Positions 1-11,504 are shown, numbered from the stretch's first letter. The stretch is DNA of 64,000 nucleotides from Guillardia theta CCMP2712 (GCF_000315625.1 NW_005434651.1:243779-307778); one strand, 5' to 3'. The notes: generated by a model from the letters alone, not told the origin. Program-made: numbers and translations.

Positions 1-1382
1 ATCGCCGTCTCCATCAGAGTAGGAAACTTGCTGGGGGAGGGCAAAGGACAGCAGGCGAGGACGGCAACGAGGGTAAGGACAATGATGATGATGATGATGA
101 GGAGGAGGAGGAGGAGGAGGATGAGGATGAGGAGAAGGAGGAGAAGAGAGGTAGGAGGAAGAGGAAGAGGAGGAAGGGGATCTGGAGGCCAGGAGGAGGC
201 CAGCTCAAGTCCAGCTGATGTTCAGCAATCGGCAGGTCACGCTTGTCATCACCATCTCCTTCATGGCAAGTCTCGCCATCACCTACCTCATTGTGAAGGA
301 CTACATCGGTTATCTCTTCAGCAAGGACGAGGAGGAAAGGCGCTCGGCGGCCCTGCGTCTTCGTTGACCGCCATGGCAGGTGGTGAGCAAGGCTGCCTCC
401 CTGGTCCCTATCCTCGCGCTCTTCCAGGTGACTTTGGAGCTCCTCCACCTTCGCCTCCTCCTCCTCCTCCTCGTCGTCCTCCTCCTCCTCCTCCTCCTCC
501 TCCTCCTCCTCCTCCTCCTCCTCCTCCTTTCTCCTGCCTCTCTATCTTCTCGTCTCCCTCCTCACCCTCCCTAACTCGTGCCCTCCTGTCCGGCAATCCT
601 GACTGAATGTTGTCAGGTGTTCGACGGCTGTCAGACGGCGATCGCCGGATCCTTCAGGCGCGTTGAGAGGAGGAGGAGGGAGGAGAGCGGGGAGGCGAAA
701 AGGAGGAGAGGGGCCGAGGAAGAAGTTGTGGCTGAGCTATCCGAGAGCAGGGGGATGGGAAGGCAGAAGCTCGTGGCCTGGCTTAACTTCCTCGGCTTTT
801 GGCTCATCGGCCAGTCTCTCGGCATCTCCCTCACTTTCTTCATTGGCAATCTTTCATCTCCAGCTGTCCTCCTGCTGACTTGCGGCTGCAGGAGGAGGGA
901 TCGGAGTTTACGGCCTGTGGTGGGGGCTGGCAGCTGGACTTGGCTGCACGAGCTGGTCGTTCCATTCTCATCCCCCCATCCTTCTCCCTTCTCCCCTCCC
1001 ACAAGCTTCTTCCCTCCCTCATCCATTCCCTCGCCTTCTGCTTCAGCTACCCCGCCCTCAACATCCTAACATCTCCCTCCCCTCCTACACGACCCTCCTC
1101 CCTGCCCGCCTTCTTCCTGAATCTCCTTTGCAGCATCGGAGGGTTTCTGCTCTCCCGCGTCGACTGGGAGGAGGAGGCGAGGGTCATCTCTGCTCGGTCG
1201 TTCTGCCTGCCGTCTGTTGCTCCACTCACACTCACAAACTTTCCAGCTCTGCGATGAAGGCCAACATGTCCTGTGAGGAGACTCACGGAGAGCTGAAGAA
1301 GCTGGAGGACGAGCTGGCCATTCAGCTGGAATTGGAGGGGAACAATTTCCCAGCTGAGACTCCGACAAAGTCGATCCCGTGA
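1..1382 (+). CDS. MATE-family multidrug/toxin extrusion transporter, 3' part (5' end outside window)
   Basis: Exons in several frames read as the C-terminal half of a MATE (multi-antimicrobial extrusion) cation/H+ or Na+ antiporter of a membrane. The window opens inside an exon reading IAVSIRVGNLLGEGK, the family's 'S-x-R-V-G-N-x-L-G' element. Later exons give a hydrophobic helix (TLVITISFMASLAITYLIV, about 240-300), VSKAASLVPILALFQ (382-427), VFDGCQTAIAGSFR (618-660), a helix after GMGRQKLVAWLNFLGFW (754-870), GVYGLWWGLAAGLG (about 901-942) and SRVDWEEEAR (about 1155-1180), all in the order expected for the second MATE repeat. The last exon (about 1248-1382) adds a short acidic cytoplasmic tail ending TPTKSIP and a TGA. 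Introns are short; one contains a (TCC)n run. Exact splice sites were not all resolved. It converges on the FKBP gene 138 bp downstream. Confidence 0.8.
451..530. repeat. (TCC)n microsatellite in a MATE intron
   Basis: An almost pure run of TCC/CTC triplets between two MATE coding blocks. It produces long spurious poly-Pro, poly-Leu and poly-Gly frames on both strands that should not be called genes. Confidence 0.85.
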
Positions 1383-1520
1383 CTCCACTAGATGTAGCTT
1401 TCAAGTAACATGTTCATTTCCACTGACTCCTCACATTCCTTGCTCTTACTTGATCCTCGTGTCCTCTCCCAACTCTTCGATCTTCTCTTCCTGCATCGCC
1501 ACCCGTCACGATCCAGCATC

Positions 1521-4500
1521 TCATAGCAACGAGATAGTTCCGACCTCTTTCGCCGGCTCCTCCTTCTTTGGGGCGCTGGCAGGCTTCTCTGTTCCATCGG
1601 TCGTCAGAGATGGCACGGGCATCCAACGACAGGGCGACTACCTGTCGCTAGGGCCCCGGGCTTTGCAAACATCTTTCCGAACACTTTCTTGTCCTTCTGG
1701 TCCTATCATCATCGTCGTCAGCTGACAAGAGGTGCCTCTCCCTCCTTCACGTGCCTGAGCTTTCTGCTTTTGGTTCACAAGGAGCAGCTGCTGCTTCGCT
1801 GCTTTGTTCTCAGGGTCGACAGTCAAGGCCTGGAGGAACGTCAAGTGCAGGCCGCAGAAAACTGAAACGAGTGAAGCAGGTGAGCGGCGATGAGAAGGAA
1901 AGAGAGGACATGAGGACAGCTGCTAGTCCAAGACCTGCTTCAGGTCCTTGGTTGCGTCCTCGAGACGATTTTGAGTGCAGTAAGCCTTTCCTCTCCGGAA
2001 CAGAGCCTTCACGTTGGTCGGCTTGATGTCTAGCGACTTGGTACACTCCGCGATACACTCATCCAGTTTCCCCTGCGATCAAGAAGAAGTGCGGTGAGGC
2101 ACCAACGAAAGAAATGAAGAAGGAGATCAGAAAGGACGATACTGAGACAGTCAAGGGAACGACGAGATGGAGATGGACGACAAGAAGGATGATGAGATAG
2201 AGGAGGCGGGAGCTACTGCCATGAGAGATGCAGTAAGGCGTGCATGTGCTAGGGGAGCAGCAGGAGAGAGCCCTTATGTCTTACTTGCTTCTCAAGGACT
2301 GCAGCCTTGTTGGTGTGACACGTGCTCTTGAGATTCTTCACAGCTTCAGCTTCGTCTCCTTCACCTTGCTCATACTGAAATCGTCAAGAAGTTGGTGAGG
2401 AAAGTAAGGATTCGCGGGTGCAACAGAGGTCAGAGCAATGGGCATCGAAGACATACCTGAACAAGTTTGAACGCCTTGTCGTACTTATTCAGAGCCTTTT
2501 CCAGATCCTCGCTCTTGAAGAAGACTGGAATTGTCAAACATCAGTTGAGACCACGGGAGAGAACCAAGGCCGACAACCGTTTCCTTGTTCCTTCCTCTTC
2601 TCAGCTGCTGCCAGCTTGTCCTTGAGTTGAAGTTGATAGGTAGGAGTCACCTGACAAGTCAAAATTTCACCCTGCAGAATGCATCCTTCGGTTGGAACCA
2701 CCTCGTTCACATTCACGACATACTGAACAGTAGCATTGGCCGGGACCCCCATATCCTCGTTCCCTGCTTCTCCATACGCGTAGTTGGGCGAGAGGGTGAT
2801 GATGGCGTTTTGGCCCTTCTTGATCTTCTCCAACCCGCGTTCAAACCCTTCCGGCATCTCTCCATCTCCAACCTGACGATCACAACAACATCGTTCAGTC
2901 TAGGATGTTGCAGAGAATCTCAACGAACAGTGATGCACTTCTCTGCCGGCCCCAGGAAAACCTTTCCGTCTTCGAGGACCTACAGATGTTGCTCAGCGGT
3001 TGCAGCATGCCATGGCAACACGTTTTCTTTCACCTTGCCTTCCACATGCAATGTGACTTTGGACGCGTCGTCACAGAGTGGTCCATACGTGTCCAGCTGT
3101 ATCGCAGCCAAGTCAGGAGAGAGCATGACTCGTCATATGACAGCAAACTTGGCAGACAACAACAAGATTCAAGCTCAACTCACCTGTCCAAGGCACTTGA
3201 CAATGATTCCTCCGTCCTTGGCAACGTCTAAGAGGAATGGAATCACTCGGAGGTCTTAGATCTGTCATCAAACCATGGATAGCATTCCAGTCTTTCAATT
3301 CGACTTCGTAGATCACCTGGCAGTAAGATGAGTTTACACTCCACCGATCCGAACCCACACTCACGTCTGCATTAGGTGGAACTTTGCCTGGAACGCCATG
3401 CTCCCCAAAAGCGTAGTCTGATCGGCAAGTGATCAAAGCATTGCTTCCCTTCTTCATCTCCTACATTTGGCGATGTAAGTTGGAGACAAAGATATGAGCG
3501 CGGCATGGATGAAAACCTATAAATATACCTTGCAGATAGCCCTCTCAACTCCAGGGGGCAGGGGTGAGCTTGGCGATCCGAGTTTGATCATCTCGAAATC
3601 ATTGCTGACAGTGAAAGGCTGTCCTTCATAGCGTCCCTCGTACTTGACGATGACCTGCAACACCGACATGCTGTCAGAAAAGCAGGTAGCACGGCCTATT
3701 GTATCGCTCGAATGGAACTAGCTCACCTCATCGTGACGGTCAGGATGTCGCCATCCAGTTCCTGACCCCAACGCGTCAGAGATGGACAAGGATGTCATGG
3801 GAGCAGAAGAGACGATCATCAGGAGACAACGGAACATCTACGCAGAGCGAGGTGTATCAGCATTGGGAAACATACCTTTCTTGTCGAGGGGTTTCAAGTA
3901 CACTCCTCCATCGTTGGTGATTTCACGCTGGGAGGCAAAGGTTCAAACAGTTCAAGCAAATACCAGACGTTGCCATCAGAGGCGAAGCAATCTTCACGAG
4001 GTACTGACAACATCACAGGGCACACGAGGTGTTGTTACCTCGTTCCATCGCAAGAGCTCGACTTCGAAGATCAAGGTTGCGTTCCCTGACTTGCATCAGG
4101 ACACATTCCACGTAGACAAGTTGTTAAATTACCTGGGATCTTGTCGCCACTACCTTCAGCACCATAACCGTAGTCGCTTCTGATAGTGAACACAGCCTTC
4201 TCGCCTCTCTTCATGGTAGCAACACCTATGGACGATGTCATCTTCGCAGCCCCCTCCTACTGCACCGTTTCCACCTTTGTCCCACCCTTTGATGACTTTT
4301 CCTTGGCCGAGCTTGAAAGTGAAGGGTGTGTTTCTGTCCCTGGAAGAATCGAACTTGGATCCGTCCGATTGCAGAGTTCCCTCATAGTGAACGCAAACAT
4401 CGTCATTGTTCTGTGGGAGTTCGTCGCCAGAGCCTTCCACAAGGATCTCTTTCAAGACGCCTCCATCGCCGGTCAGATCAACCACTTCTCCTCCTCCTCG

Positions 4501-4771
4501 AAGTCTCATGTGCATTCCGATGTCGAATTGACTGCTGCATTGTTGGGTTCGCATGGAGCACTTGGTACTCGAGGTAACCTGCAGTGATCCTGGTTAATTC
4601 GAAATGCACCAGATTCAAGAGGGAGGGGCCATGAATGACCTGAGGCTGTACTGCGATACCAAGATGGTGGGCTACAGGCGATGACTGATGGAAGAAGCAG
4701 GTCACTGCCTGCATCATCGACACCATCGCCATGATCGCAGCTGCTTGTCGAGCCGCCATTGCAAAGCGCAT
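1521..4771 (-). CDS. FKBP-type peptidyl-prolyl isomerase with three FKBP domains and a TPR tail (ROF1/FKBP62-like)
   Basis: Catalyses cis-trans prolyl isomerisation; in this family the TPR tail normally docks Hsp90-type partners. FKBP domain 1 (about 4480-4030) shows [24 protein letters not shown], then across an intron [15 protein letters not shown] and [14 protein letters not shown]. Domain 2 (about 3750-3280) has [11 protein letters not shown], a plausible surface loop and MKKGSNALI...YAFGEHG. Domain 3 (about 3230-2650) ends [20 protein letters not shown] and [19 protein letters not shown] helices follow: [19 protein letters not shown] (about 2520-2460), a helix with [18 protein letters not shown] (about 2370-2285), and [20 protein letters not shown] with [13 protein letters not shown] (about 2075-1980). 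The tail is KMFAK, then a Lys/Glu/Ala-rich end closing ISLL and TGA at 1523-1521. The first exon (4771-4676, 32 codons, phase 0) begins [17 protein letters not shown] and looks like a signal peptide with Phe-Phe just after the predicted cleavage zone. Plant ROF1 homologues lack such a leader, so this copy is inferred to enter the secretory route or a complex plastid. The first intron runs 4675-4579. Family certain, localisation inferred. Confidence 0.88.
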
Positions 4772-5943
4772 GAGGAAGGGGGGTCTCTACGGTCTGGGGG
4801 GTACAAGTTGTATTTGGGTGGGTAGTCTCGTTGATGGGGTAGTAATTCAATCATCACTCAACTAGTAGAAGTGAAAACAATCCGTTACCTTGAGTAATAA
4901 TTTATTTAGGAATCCTAGTGGAATCGCAATTAGAGAGGGGTAGGGTGCACAAGGGGTAGGGTGGAGGGAGAGGGAGAGGAGGACGGGACGCAGCATGCCT
5001 GGTAAAGGGTACGGTACATGATGGGTGGGTCAGAATATGGAAATTTGAGGGTAGGGGTGTGACAACCTGTTCATAGATGCAGGTAGGGTAGTCGATAAAC
5101 CGGTGATATTTCCACATGACCCCTACCAAATACATGAAAGTTGTATGAAAAATAGGGGTTATCAGTACCCTCAGTATGATCAGTATTGTTGGTTATGGGT
5201 ATTCATCGGATTACATTGAAAGCTTCTTTTGAAGGGGGTGGTTGTTATAGTCAAGTGCAAGTTGGATTGTGAGGAGTTGGGGTATACCACTTAGCTATCA
5301 CAGTTTTACTTAGAGCTTCACAAGTAAAAGTTGCCTCATGGCCCAGATTGTATTTTCTTCGACATTCAGTAATGACTATGAACCTCCAAATATTGACTAA
5401 AACACCTTAAGAAAGTTCGAGAAAGTCGGACTGTGGGGATGAGGGCTCAATGCCATGTCCTAGGCCTTGTCCTACCACCAGGTCCTATTGTCGTCCCCGT
5501 AGTATATGGAAATCAGTAGGTAGGGTTGGAATGGGAAAGGAGGGGTAGGGTGGTAGAAATTTTGGAGAGAGGGAATGCAAGGTGCGAGGAGAGGAGCAGG
5601 TACAAGGAGGAGGAAGGCAGAGAAATATTTGAGCATGATGTCATAGACTGCAGCGGTATCGTGATTGGAAGGGTCAGAGGAAGGCTGGAAGGTGAGGGAG
5701 CGGGATGTACATGATAAGAAAAAGGAAGGGAGCGAGATCAGGAAGGAAGTGCGGGAGTGAGAATAAGTTCGAGGAAACAAAAGATAAGAATATCCGAATC
5801 TTGCAGGTTGCTTGTGTTCGAGTGGCAGATAGTCGATGGTGAGGAAACAAGTTGTCTAGTACACCGGACATCAGTCTGTTTTTGTTCAACTTCCCACGTC
5901 CCTCGCTGATGCTGAATTGTTAGTTTTCAGGTTAACCTCGGAC
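4772..5943. other. Intergenic, no supported gene
   Basis: Divergent spacer between the FKBP and PREY-like genes. Reading frames here are short, lack family features and are mostly built from GGGTAGGG-type G-rich runs (for example about 4940-5090 and 5517-5550). Confidence 0.6.
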
Positions 5944-6267
5944 ATGAACAGTAAGCTTTACCCGATGATGATGCGGGCGTCGAGAGCCTTGCGGCCCAGC
6001 GTCAGAACCCTGTCGAGCCAGCAGAGCTCTTCGCAGAGCACAACCGGAGCAAACAACCAGATTAGGTTGGAGAAGGATGTAGTGGAGGACCTTCTTCAAG
6101 TGCTCGCCTGCCCCCTCACGAAGTCGAAGTTGACGTATAACGAGGAGACAAACGAGCTCATCTCAGAGGAGGCAGGGGTCGCGTACCCCATCGTGAATGG
6201 AATACCCAACATGATCCCACATGACGCAAGAATAATTGACCAGGGTAGCAGGGCAGATGGACCGTAA
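5944..6267 (+). CDS. PREY/Trm112-like small protein (UPF0434 family), probably mitochondrial
   Basis: A 107-residue protein. The C-terminal half has the complete UPF0434/Trm112-like signature: VEDLLQVLACPLTKSKL, an acidic turn ending ELISEEAG, then AYPIVNGIPNMIPHDAR. This matches bacterial YcaR and the eukaryotic PREY (PYURF) protein, which in animals is a mitochondrial chaperone of methyltransferases for complex I assembly and coenzyme Q synthesis. The N-terminus (MNSKLYPMMMRASRALRPSV...) is Arg/Ser-rich without acidic residues, a typical mitochondrial presequence. The start at 5944 is preferred because an in-frame alternative at 5917 is not ATG and lies across a TTTTCAG/G that looks like a splice acceptor; a 5' exon is possible. 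The Cys-Pro-Leu motif retains only one of the metal-type cysteines of true Trm112. Confidence 0.85.
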   Translation: MNSKLYPMMMRASRALRPSVRTLSSQQSSSQSTTGANNQIRLEKDVVEDLLQVLACPLTKSKLTYNEETNELISEEAGVAYPIVNGIPNMIPHDARIIDQGSRADGP

Positions 6268-6337
6268 AGAAGACAGTTTTGAATTCATTATATTGACACA
6301 GACTTTGTTCTGGAGTTATTACACATACATGCATTGC

Positions 6338-9052
6338 CTAGGAGAGCAGATGCGCGCTCTTGCTCTCACTACCGGCGCCGGCGATGCTCTTCATGTCCCC
6401 TGCACGTGAGTCAAGATGTGCATGTGCATGCCCGAAAGGTCTTGTGACATGCTGCGGGATGGAAGAGACACGAACCTTGAGCTGAGAGAAGCTGGAGTGA
6501 AACATTTCCTTGACAGAATCCAACCCTGGAAACGTTTCAGTGCAAGTAGTAGCCGAGGGAGGCAACGGGAAGGAAAAGAGCGAAACACCAAAGGGGGAGA
6601 GGGGAAGTTGCAGTAGGAGAGGAAGAGCAGCAGGGGCAGCGGGAGCTCACCACGTGTCGAGGCAGACTTGATCTTCTCGATCTGATCGGACTGAAAGACG
6701 CTGAAGTTTTGCAAGACCTTAGGCGAAGATGGAGAGGCGTCAGGAGCTGAAGGCGTCAGCTTCATGATATGCTGCATGGGATTGAGCTCTTTCCAACTGA
6801 ATTTGGCCCAGTCCTGTCGATCTTCGACTTTCTTCTGTCTCCCGCTCGCATCCTTCTTCTCCTTCACTTCTCGTCAGATGCCCTCGGGCCTCCACCCCTC
6901 TTCACCTCTTCCTTCGGGGGTTTCGGAGGCGAGAGCACAGGCACGTCTTTGCTCATTTCTGGCTTCTGCTTCTGCTCGGTTGACACGCTTTGATCGTTCT
7001 TGATGCGGAGACGAATGCCAAACTGCCGGCTAGGTGGAGGTCAGCCGGGCATTGGGTAAAGGAGGAACTTTCACGTCACCTCGCCAGGATCTTGTCGAGG
7101 CTGCCAGCCCCAAGATCGACATCACTGCACAAGTTCAACCTCACATTGTCCGCAAGCTTGGTCGAGATCTGCACGGTGAGAGGCAGGTCAGGCGAGTGGG
7201 GGTGCGGCCAGCCCAAACACCGACCGACGAGGTGGCATGCAGCTTGGAGAGGGGCCAGTCTGCTCATCGGATCACCCGCCAGTGCACTCGCAAGGGAAAG
7301 CGATTTGATTTCACCGTTTGAAACTCTTCCTTTCACCTCGAGCTCGTTCCCTGGAAAAGTGTATCCTCCTCCTACCGCCCAGCTCCTGCAAGAGCCCAAC
7401 AGGGACAAAACGGTCAGCTGACTAACTCAAGGGGAGCAAGCATCCTCACTTCTCTGAGGTATAGAGGGCGCCTACTTTGGCGTTTCCGAGGGTTTTCTCC
7501 ACTGCAAGAGTGTAAGGGACAGAGAAAGCGGATCTCAGCACGTTCCTGTCCATGTCCACACGTCCTTCAAGATGGGAACCTTGCAGCTATCTGCACACCC
7601 TTCCTTCAGGTCTGATCACGAGAGGTCGAGCGTAGACCTGCAACAGCCTTTGCGGGTCGGATTGACGAGAGCACCGAGGTGCAGAAGGTCATCGGGCCGT
7701 TGGAATCGCTGCTGTCCTCAGTATACTTCGTGCTCGACCCGGCGAACTCCTCCTCTTCGGGCAGCGGCTGCGAAAGAGCGCACGATGAAGGCAGGGGGAC
7801 GAAGAGAACACTCATGGAACCTCAGGGATCAGGATGTTGTCTACTGCATCCCATACTTTGTCCATGATGTGGTTGAGAGAACCGTCCGATGTGATCATCA
7901 ACCCGAGTCCATTGTACCTGGCCACGTCCATCATCGTCGTCGTTGTCGTCGTCGTCGTCATCATCATCATCATCATCATGAAGAACCATAACAACAATTT
8001 CATCGTCAATCGTCTTGTCCCATCCTCCGCATCATCATACGCACTTCACAGACGCCATGGAATTGCTCATGGTCAAGTTGGGGCTCCGGGAAAACTCTCC
8101 ATCGATCGAGGTGGAAAAGCCACATGTGAAATTCCCCTGGACAAAAGACATGGCAACATCCATCTGAGGCGAAACGTGGTCAGTTCTTCAGAATGACATC
8201 ATTCGATCGCAACCTTCTTGCTGAGGTAATCTTGCCATGGCTTTGCGCCATCGATCTGAGTGACATTCATCATCGCAGACGCTGCCATGTCCACATGCCC
8301 GTGAGGGAGAGGGACCTGCTTGCCATCAGTTGACCTGCCGGAGGGGAAGCGAGAGGATCGGAAGCAGAGCAGAGGAGGAGGGGAGGAGCTAGGGAGCGAA
8401 TTTTGCCCACCCTGGATTGCATCGACACACGATTGTAGATCGTGTTGTTGGTGCGAGAGTTGGGCACAGTCATTCCCTGGTTGAAAAGTCAAGACCGACG
8501 TCGAGACAAGTTAAGCGGTGCCTGTATTCCCAACTTGTTGTCTCCAGCTGACAAGACAGCCTCTGCATACAGACGATGTTGAGGATCCACGGTAGCAGAC
8601 AGGGAGAGGGGCCCGAACTGTCTCTTCGATCCTACAACGCCGATGATCTCATTGTAAGCCTGGGCGACAAACTCAGCCACACGTCCTCGCTCTTCCTATC
8701 ATTATGCACTCTGCACACCTTGCGGGTGAAGGTGCTTGTAATGCTCGTTCCAGCGGCCTGCATCCTCAAGTCTCCTCTGATGGATCCCATGTCGAACCCG
8801 TCTTGGAGGACGGCAGGCGTGACGTCCTTGAAAGTCTTTGCTCATCGACATGAACAATCAGGGAGTTCATTGTTCTCACCAGGGGACAGAAGTGCTTCTT
8901 GCTTTCATCCTTGAGATGTACTGTCCAAGGTGGGTGAGAAACAATAAGCGTGACAGCAGCTTCATCCTACCTGGCTGGCACGTGGCGTGGCTTGATGCCT
9001 GCCCAAGGAGGCATGCCAGGCAAACGAGGATCGCGAGCAAGTTCTTCCTCAT
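6338..9052 (-). CDS. Secreted protein of unknown family, multi-exon, beta-strand-rich
   Basis: Not recognised. The first exon starts ATG at 9052 with a clean signal peptide (MRKNLLAILVCLACLLGQASS). Downstream exons in shifting frames give FKDVTPAVLQDGFDM and GDLRMQAAGTSITSTF (about 8840-8730), AEFVAQAYNEIIGVVG (about 8677-8630), FGPLSLSATVDPQHRLYAEAV, QVPLPHGHVDMAASAMMNV (about 8320-8260), DVAMSFVQGNFTCGFSTSI, LGLMITSDGSLNHIMDKVWDA (about 7900-7840), RNVLRSAFSVPYTLAVEKTL and GNAKVGALYTSEK (about 7545-7460), VGGGYTFPGNELEVKGRV (about 7365), LTVQISTKLADNVRLNL (about 7160) and FGIRLRIKN (about 7020). Alternating hydrophobic/polar residues and repeated Gly-x-Tyr suggest a beta-sheet or beta-barrel fold, possibly a plastid or other membrane protein. 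The last exons are Ser/Pro-rich (FSWKELNPMQHIMKLTPSAP, about 6805) and end SKSAHLLS at 6338. Exon limits are approximate and the C-terminal exon is the least certain. Confidence 0.6.
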
Positions 9053-9481
9053 TTCTTCTCTTGCCAGCAAAGCCCTTGAGAAATGCAACCTGAGGCCACA
9101 ACTCAGTGTTACAACACTGAAGCGCGATCTTTCTGACGGGGAGAACTATTTCCTTCCGCCTCCAGGCAATCACCCCCGTGCCCTTCGATATCACATAACC
9201 AAGTTCAAGCAAGTGCATCGAACAATCAACAGGTCACGATCCTTCTGTCTCACACTCTCTTATCTGCATCTGCACAGATTATCTTGATGGATGAACAAAC
9301 AATTTGCAATCTGCCTCTGATTGAGAAAGCAACATAGAATGGAAGGGCTAGGGCAGACTGAGTCCGGGCCCAGGTGGGGATCTGATGATGCATCAGGATC
9401 GGAAGGAGCAGGTCATGGCTGCAGGGGCAGGGCAGGGAGGTTGCATGAGATAGGCAAGCGAGGAGGAGGGAGGAGGGATGA

Positions 9482-9499
9482 GGGGGGGGGGGGGGGGGG
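9482..9499 (+). repeat. Homopolymer G tract (18 G)
   Basis: An uninterrupted run of 18 G inside a G-rich block (about 9450-9600) with no gene. It is a likely source of sequencing length error and a candidate quadruplex. Confidence 0.9.
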
Positions 9500-10000
9500 A
9501 AGGAAGGGGGGCCGGGGCAGGGGATCCCAGATAAAAGAGAGGACCATTAGAGCAAACTGCATGGGGGGATCTTGGATTGGTGTTAGGGGGTAGGGGTCCC
9601 AAATCTGAGATGATGGAGGGGTACTTTAAAGGTTTTTTTCAAGGGTGGGGCTTTGAAAGTGTTCCTTGGGCCAGGGTTGTGGTGGTGGTGAAAACGGATC
9701 AGGGGACCGGGGTAGAGAACAGAGGAACTGTGTCATTCAGGAGGGTGGGGGTGGTACATCGAAGAGACGTATTTTCGATCTTGTCTGTTGCAACGGTCCG
9801 AGGGACATTCAACCCCCTCCCTGTCACCCCCACCCCCCAAAGAAATTACCACCCACCTATTGCTAATTCTACCCCCCCTAATTAGCAAGAAGAGGACTTA
9901 AAAACAAAAGAATACCTTCTGGTGTACGAACACCACCCCTCCAAATATCCCATCACCCATGCGACCTTCGGCTTCCACCCCTTATTGCGTAACTAAGTCC

Positions 10001-10285
10001 CCTCGTTCACCACCACCCCTACACGCTTCTCACCCCCACCACGCCTTTCACATGATTCTCACCCTACCTTTCCCACACACCACCCCTACCCCTTGCAGTG
10101 TAGTATGTAATCAGGCTACATTAACCGTCAAGCGCAGTTGACACATAAGCCCGGTTAGCTCAGTCGGCAGAGCGCAAGGCTCTTAACCTTGTGGTCGTGG
10201 GTTCGAGCCCCACATCGGGCGAAGCTCCGACTGAACTTTTTGGTCACTGAGTCTCCCTTTTAACTAGTAAAGTTAGATTTCCGCC
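10001..10285 (+). repeat. Left arm of the tRNA-Lys inverted repeat
   Basis: The reverse complement of 11505-11793. From 10001 to 10221 the arms align without indels, with only two substitutions noticed (both in the outer CACCCC-rich flank). They continue more loosely through CTCCGACTGAACTTTTT...CACTGAGTCTCCC to about 10285. The arm contains the tRNA and a CACCCCTACCCC flank. Confidence 0.9.
10149..10221 (+). tRNA. tRNA-Lys (anticodon CTT)
   Basis: A 73-nt cloverleaf. The acceptor stem GCCCGGT pairs with ATCGGGC (one G-T) plus discriminator G; D-arm TAGCTCAGTCGGCAGAGC; anticodon loop CTCTTAA gives CTT; T-arm GTGGGTTCGAGCCCCAC. No intron and no encoded CCA. An identical copy lies inverted at 11573-11645. 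Confidence 0.95.
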
Positions 10286-11504
10286 GCCGAGTCTTGCCCA
10301 CCCGCCGGGTGACTGACAGTGGCATCATGATGCGGCCCTCCCGGACCGGCGGTGACGGTGGGGGGCACTGCGGCTCAGTCTTTTTTTGCCACCCTGCTCT
10401 AACTTGTGCGCCTGACTCTTGAAGTTCCGAGGTGCCCGGCGGCCATCATGACTGCCTCTCCTGGCTCAGTAGTACCGTGTCTGTAAACTTGACGGTTGAA
10501 ACGGTTCGGCGACGCGCCGCCGGGCCCCGCACGGCGCGGCCCGGCTCGGACGTCACCGTCCGACGAGTCACAGTACGGTACACTGCCTTCGGATCCCATC
10601 TTCAACCGAACGGTTCGGCGGTTTCACTTGTCCGAGTGTCAACGGTCAGTAACGGGCCTTCGACGCCCGGCAGCAATTTCCGGTACCGTCGCACCCGGTC
10701 ACCAGTGACCGACCGTAGTACGTCACTGCGGCGAGTCAGGCTCCGACTGAGGCTGCCGAACTTCGGAACTTATCGGAACCGGTGGCCCAGTGCATGACTT
10801 TGCCAACGGTCAGTTGTTCGAGGCACTGAGGCGGCCCCGTTCAGTCTCAGTACGGTCACGGTCACTGACCGTCGACACTGAGTGGCCGGTGTCACTCGGA
10901 CTCGCTGAGTAAATGCGCGCAATCTGTTACTTAGTCACCGTGGCCGGGCAGTACGGTAGTAGAGGCCCCAGTGGCCAAACATGATCGGATGATCGCCGGT
11001 CAAACTGCCTTCCGAGATATTCGACCTGCAAGAGAGCACACTGGCATGCCGTCTCTACTCCACTGATCAGTGACCGAGATATACTATGAGCCTACTTGGG
11101 ATTCAAGGCCGCGCCCGCTGCAGCGCCGGTACCGGGCCCGGTATCATAGTATGAAAAATCCGGGCCAGGATTCTTGATTAGCGGTTATTATGACCGGTAC
11201 TTTTGACTGCCCTTATACAGGTACTTGCCCTCGCACAGAAGCACCCTTTTACGGTAGTACCCCCCGGTGATTATCATTCGGATTGATAGGGGGTGGGGTA
11301 TTTGACTCGGAAAGGCTTATGATGGCATGGGCCGCCCGGTACTGTAACTGAACCGTTGAACCTGAGCCTGAGTGATCGCTGAGTGATACGTGTTCCGAAG
11401 TTCCTTGGAAGAGAAACTTCCGGAAGTTCAGATGCCCCCGTAATCGTCAGACCAAAAAAGACTGAGCAGTGACGGTGGCCGGGGGCCCACCGCACTGTCA
11501 CTGA
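10286..11504. other. Palindrome-rich island A (no gene)
   Basis: About 1.2 kb between the inverted tRNA arms with a composition unlike neighbouring DNA. It is dense in short self-complementary or strand-symmetric words: about a dozen GTAC (several as CGGTACCG or CAGTACGG), CAGTGACC/GGTCACTG, GACTCAGTC, GAAGTTCC/GGAACTTC, CCGGGCCC. Both strands read alike. No reading frame has protein-like sequence. Partial similarity of the inner ends (CTCAGTCTTTTTTTG near 10374 and inverted near 11459) suggests the outer inverted repeat once extended further inward. Confidence 0.7.

Noticed and set aside
14-606. Poly-Ser, poly-Gly, poly-Pro and poly-Leu frames
   Set aside because: Products of the triplet repeats in MATE introns, on both strands; the coding blocks lie between them.
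9321-9885. Gly/Arg-rich plus-strand frames
   Set aside because: Built from the G-rich tract and GGGGTAGGG motifs; no domain or signal sequence.
10399-10797. Overlapping frames in island A
   Set aside because: Arg/Pro/Thr-rich on both strands alike, as expected from strand-symmetric palindromic words; not protein-like.
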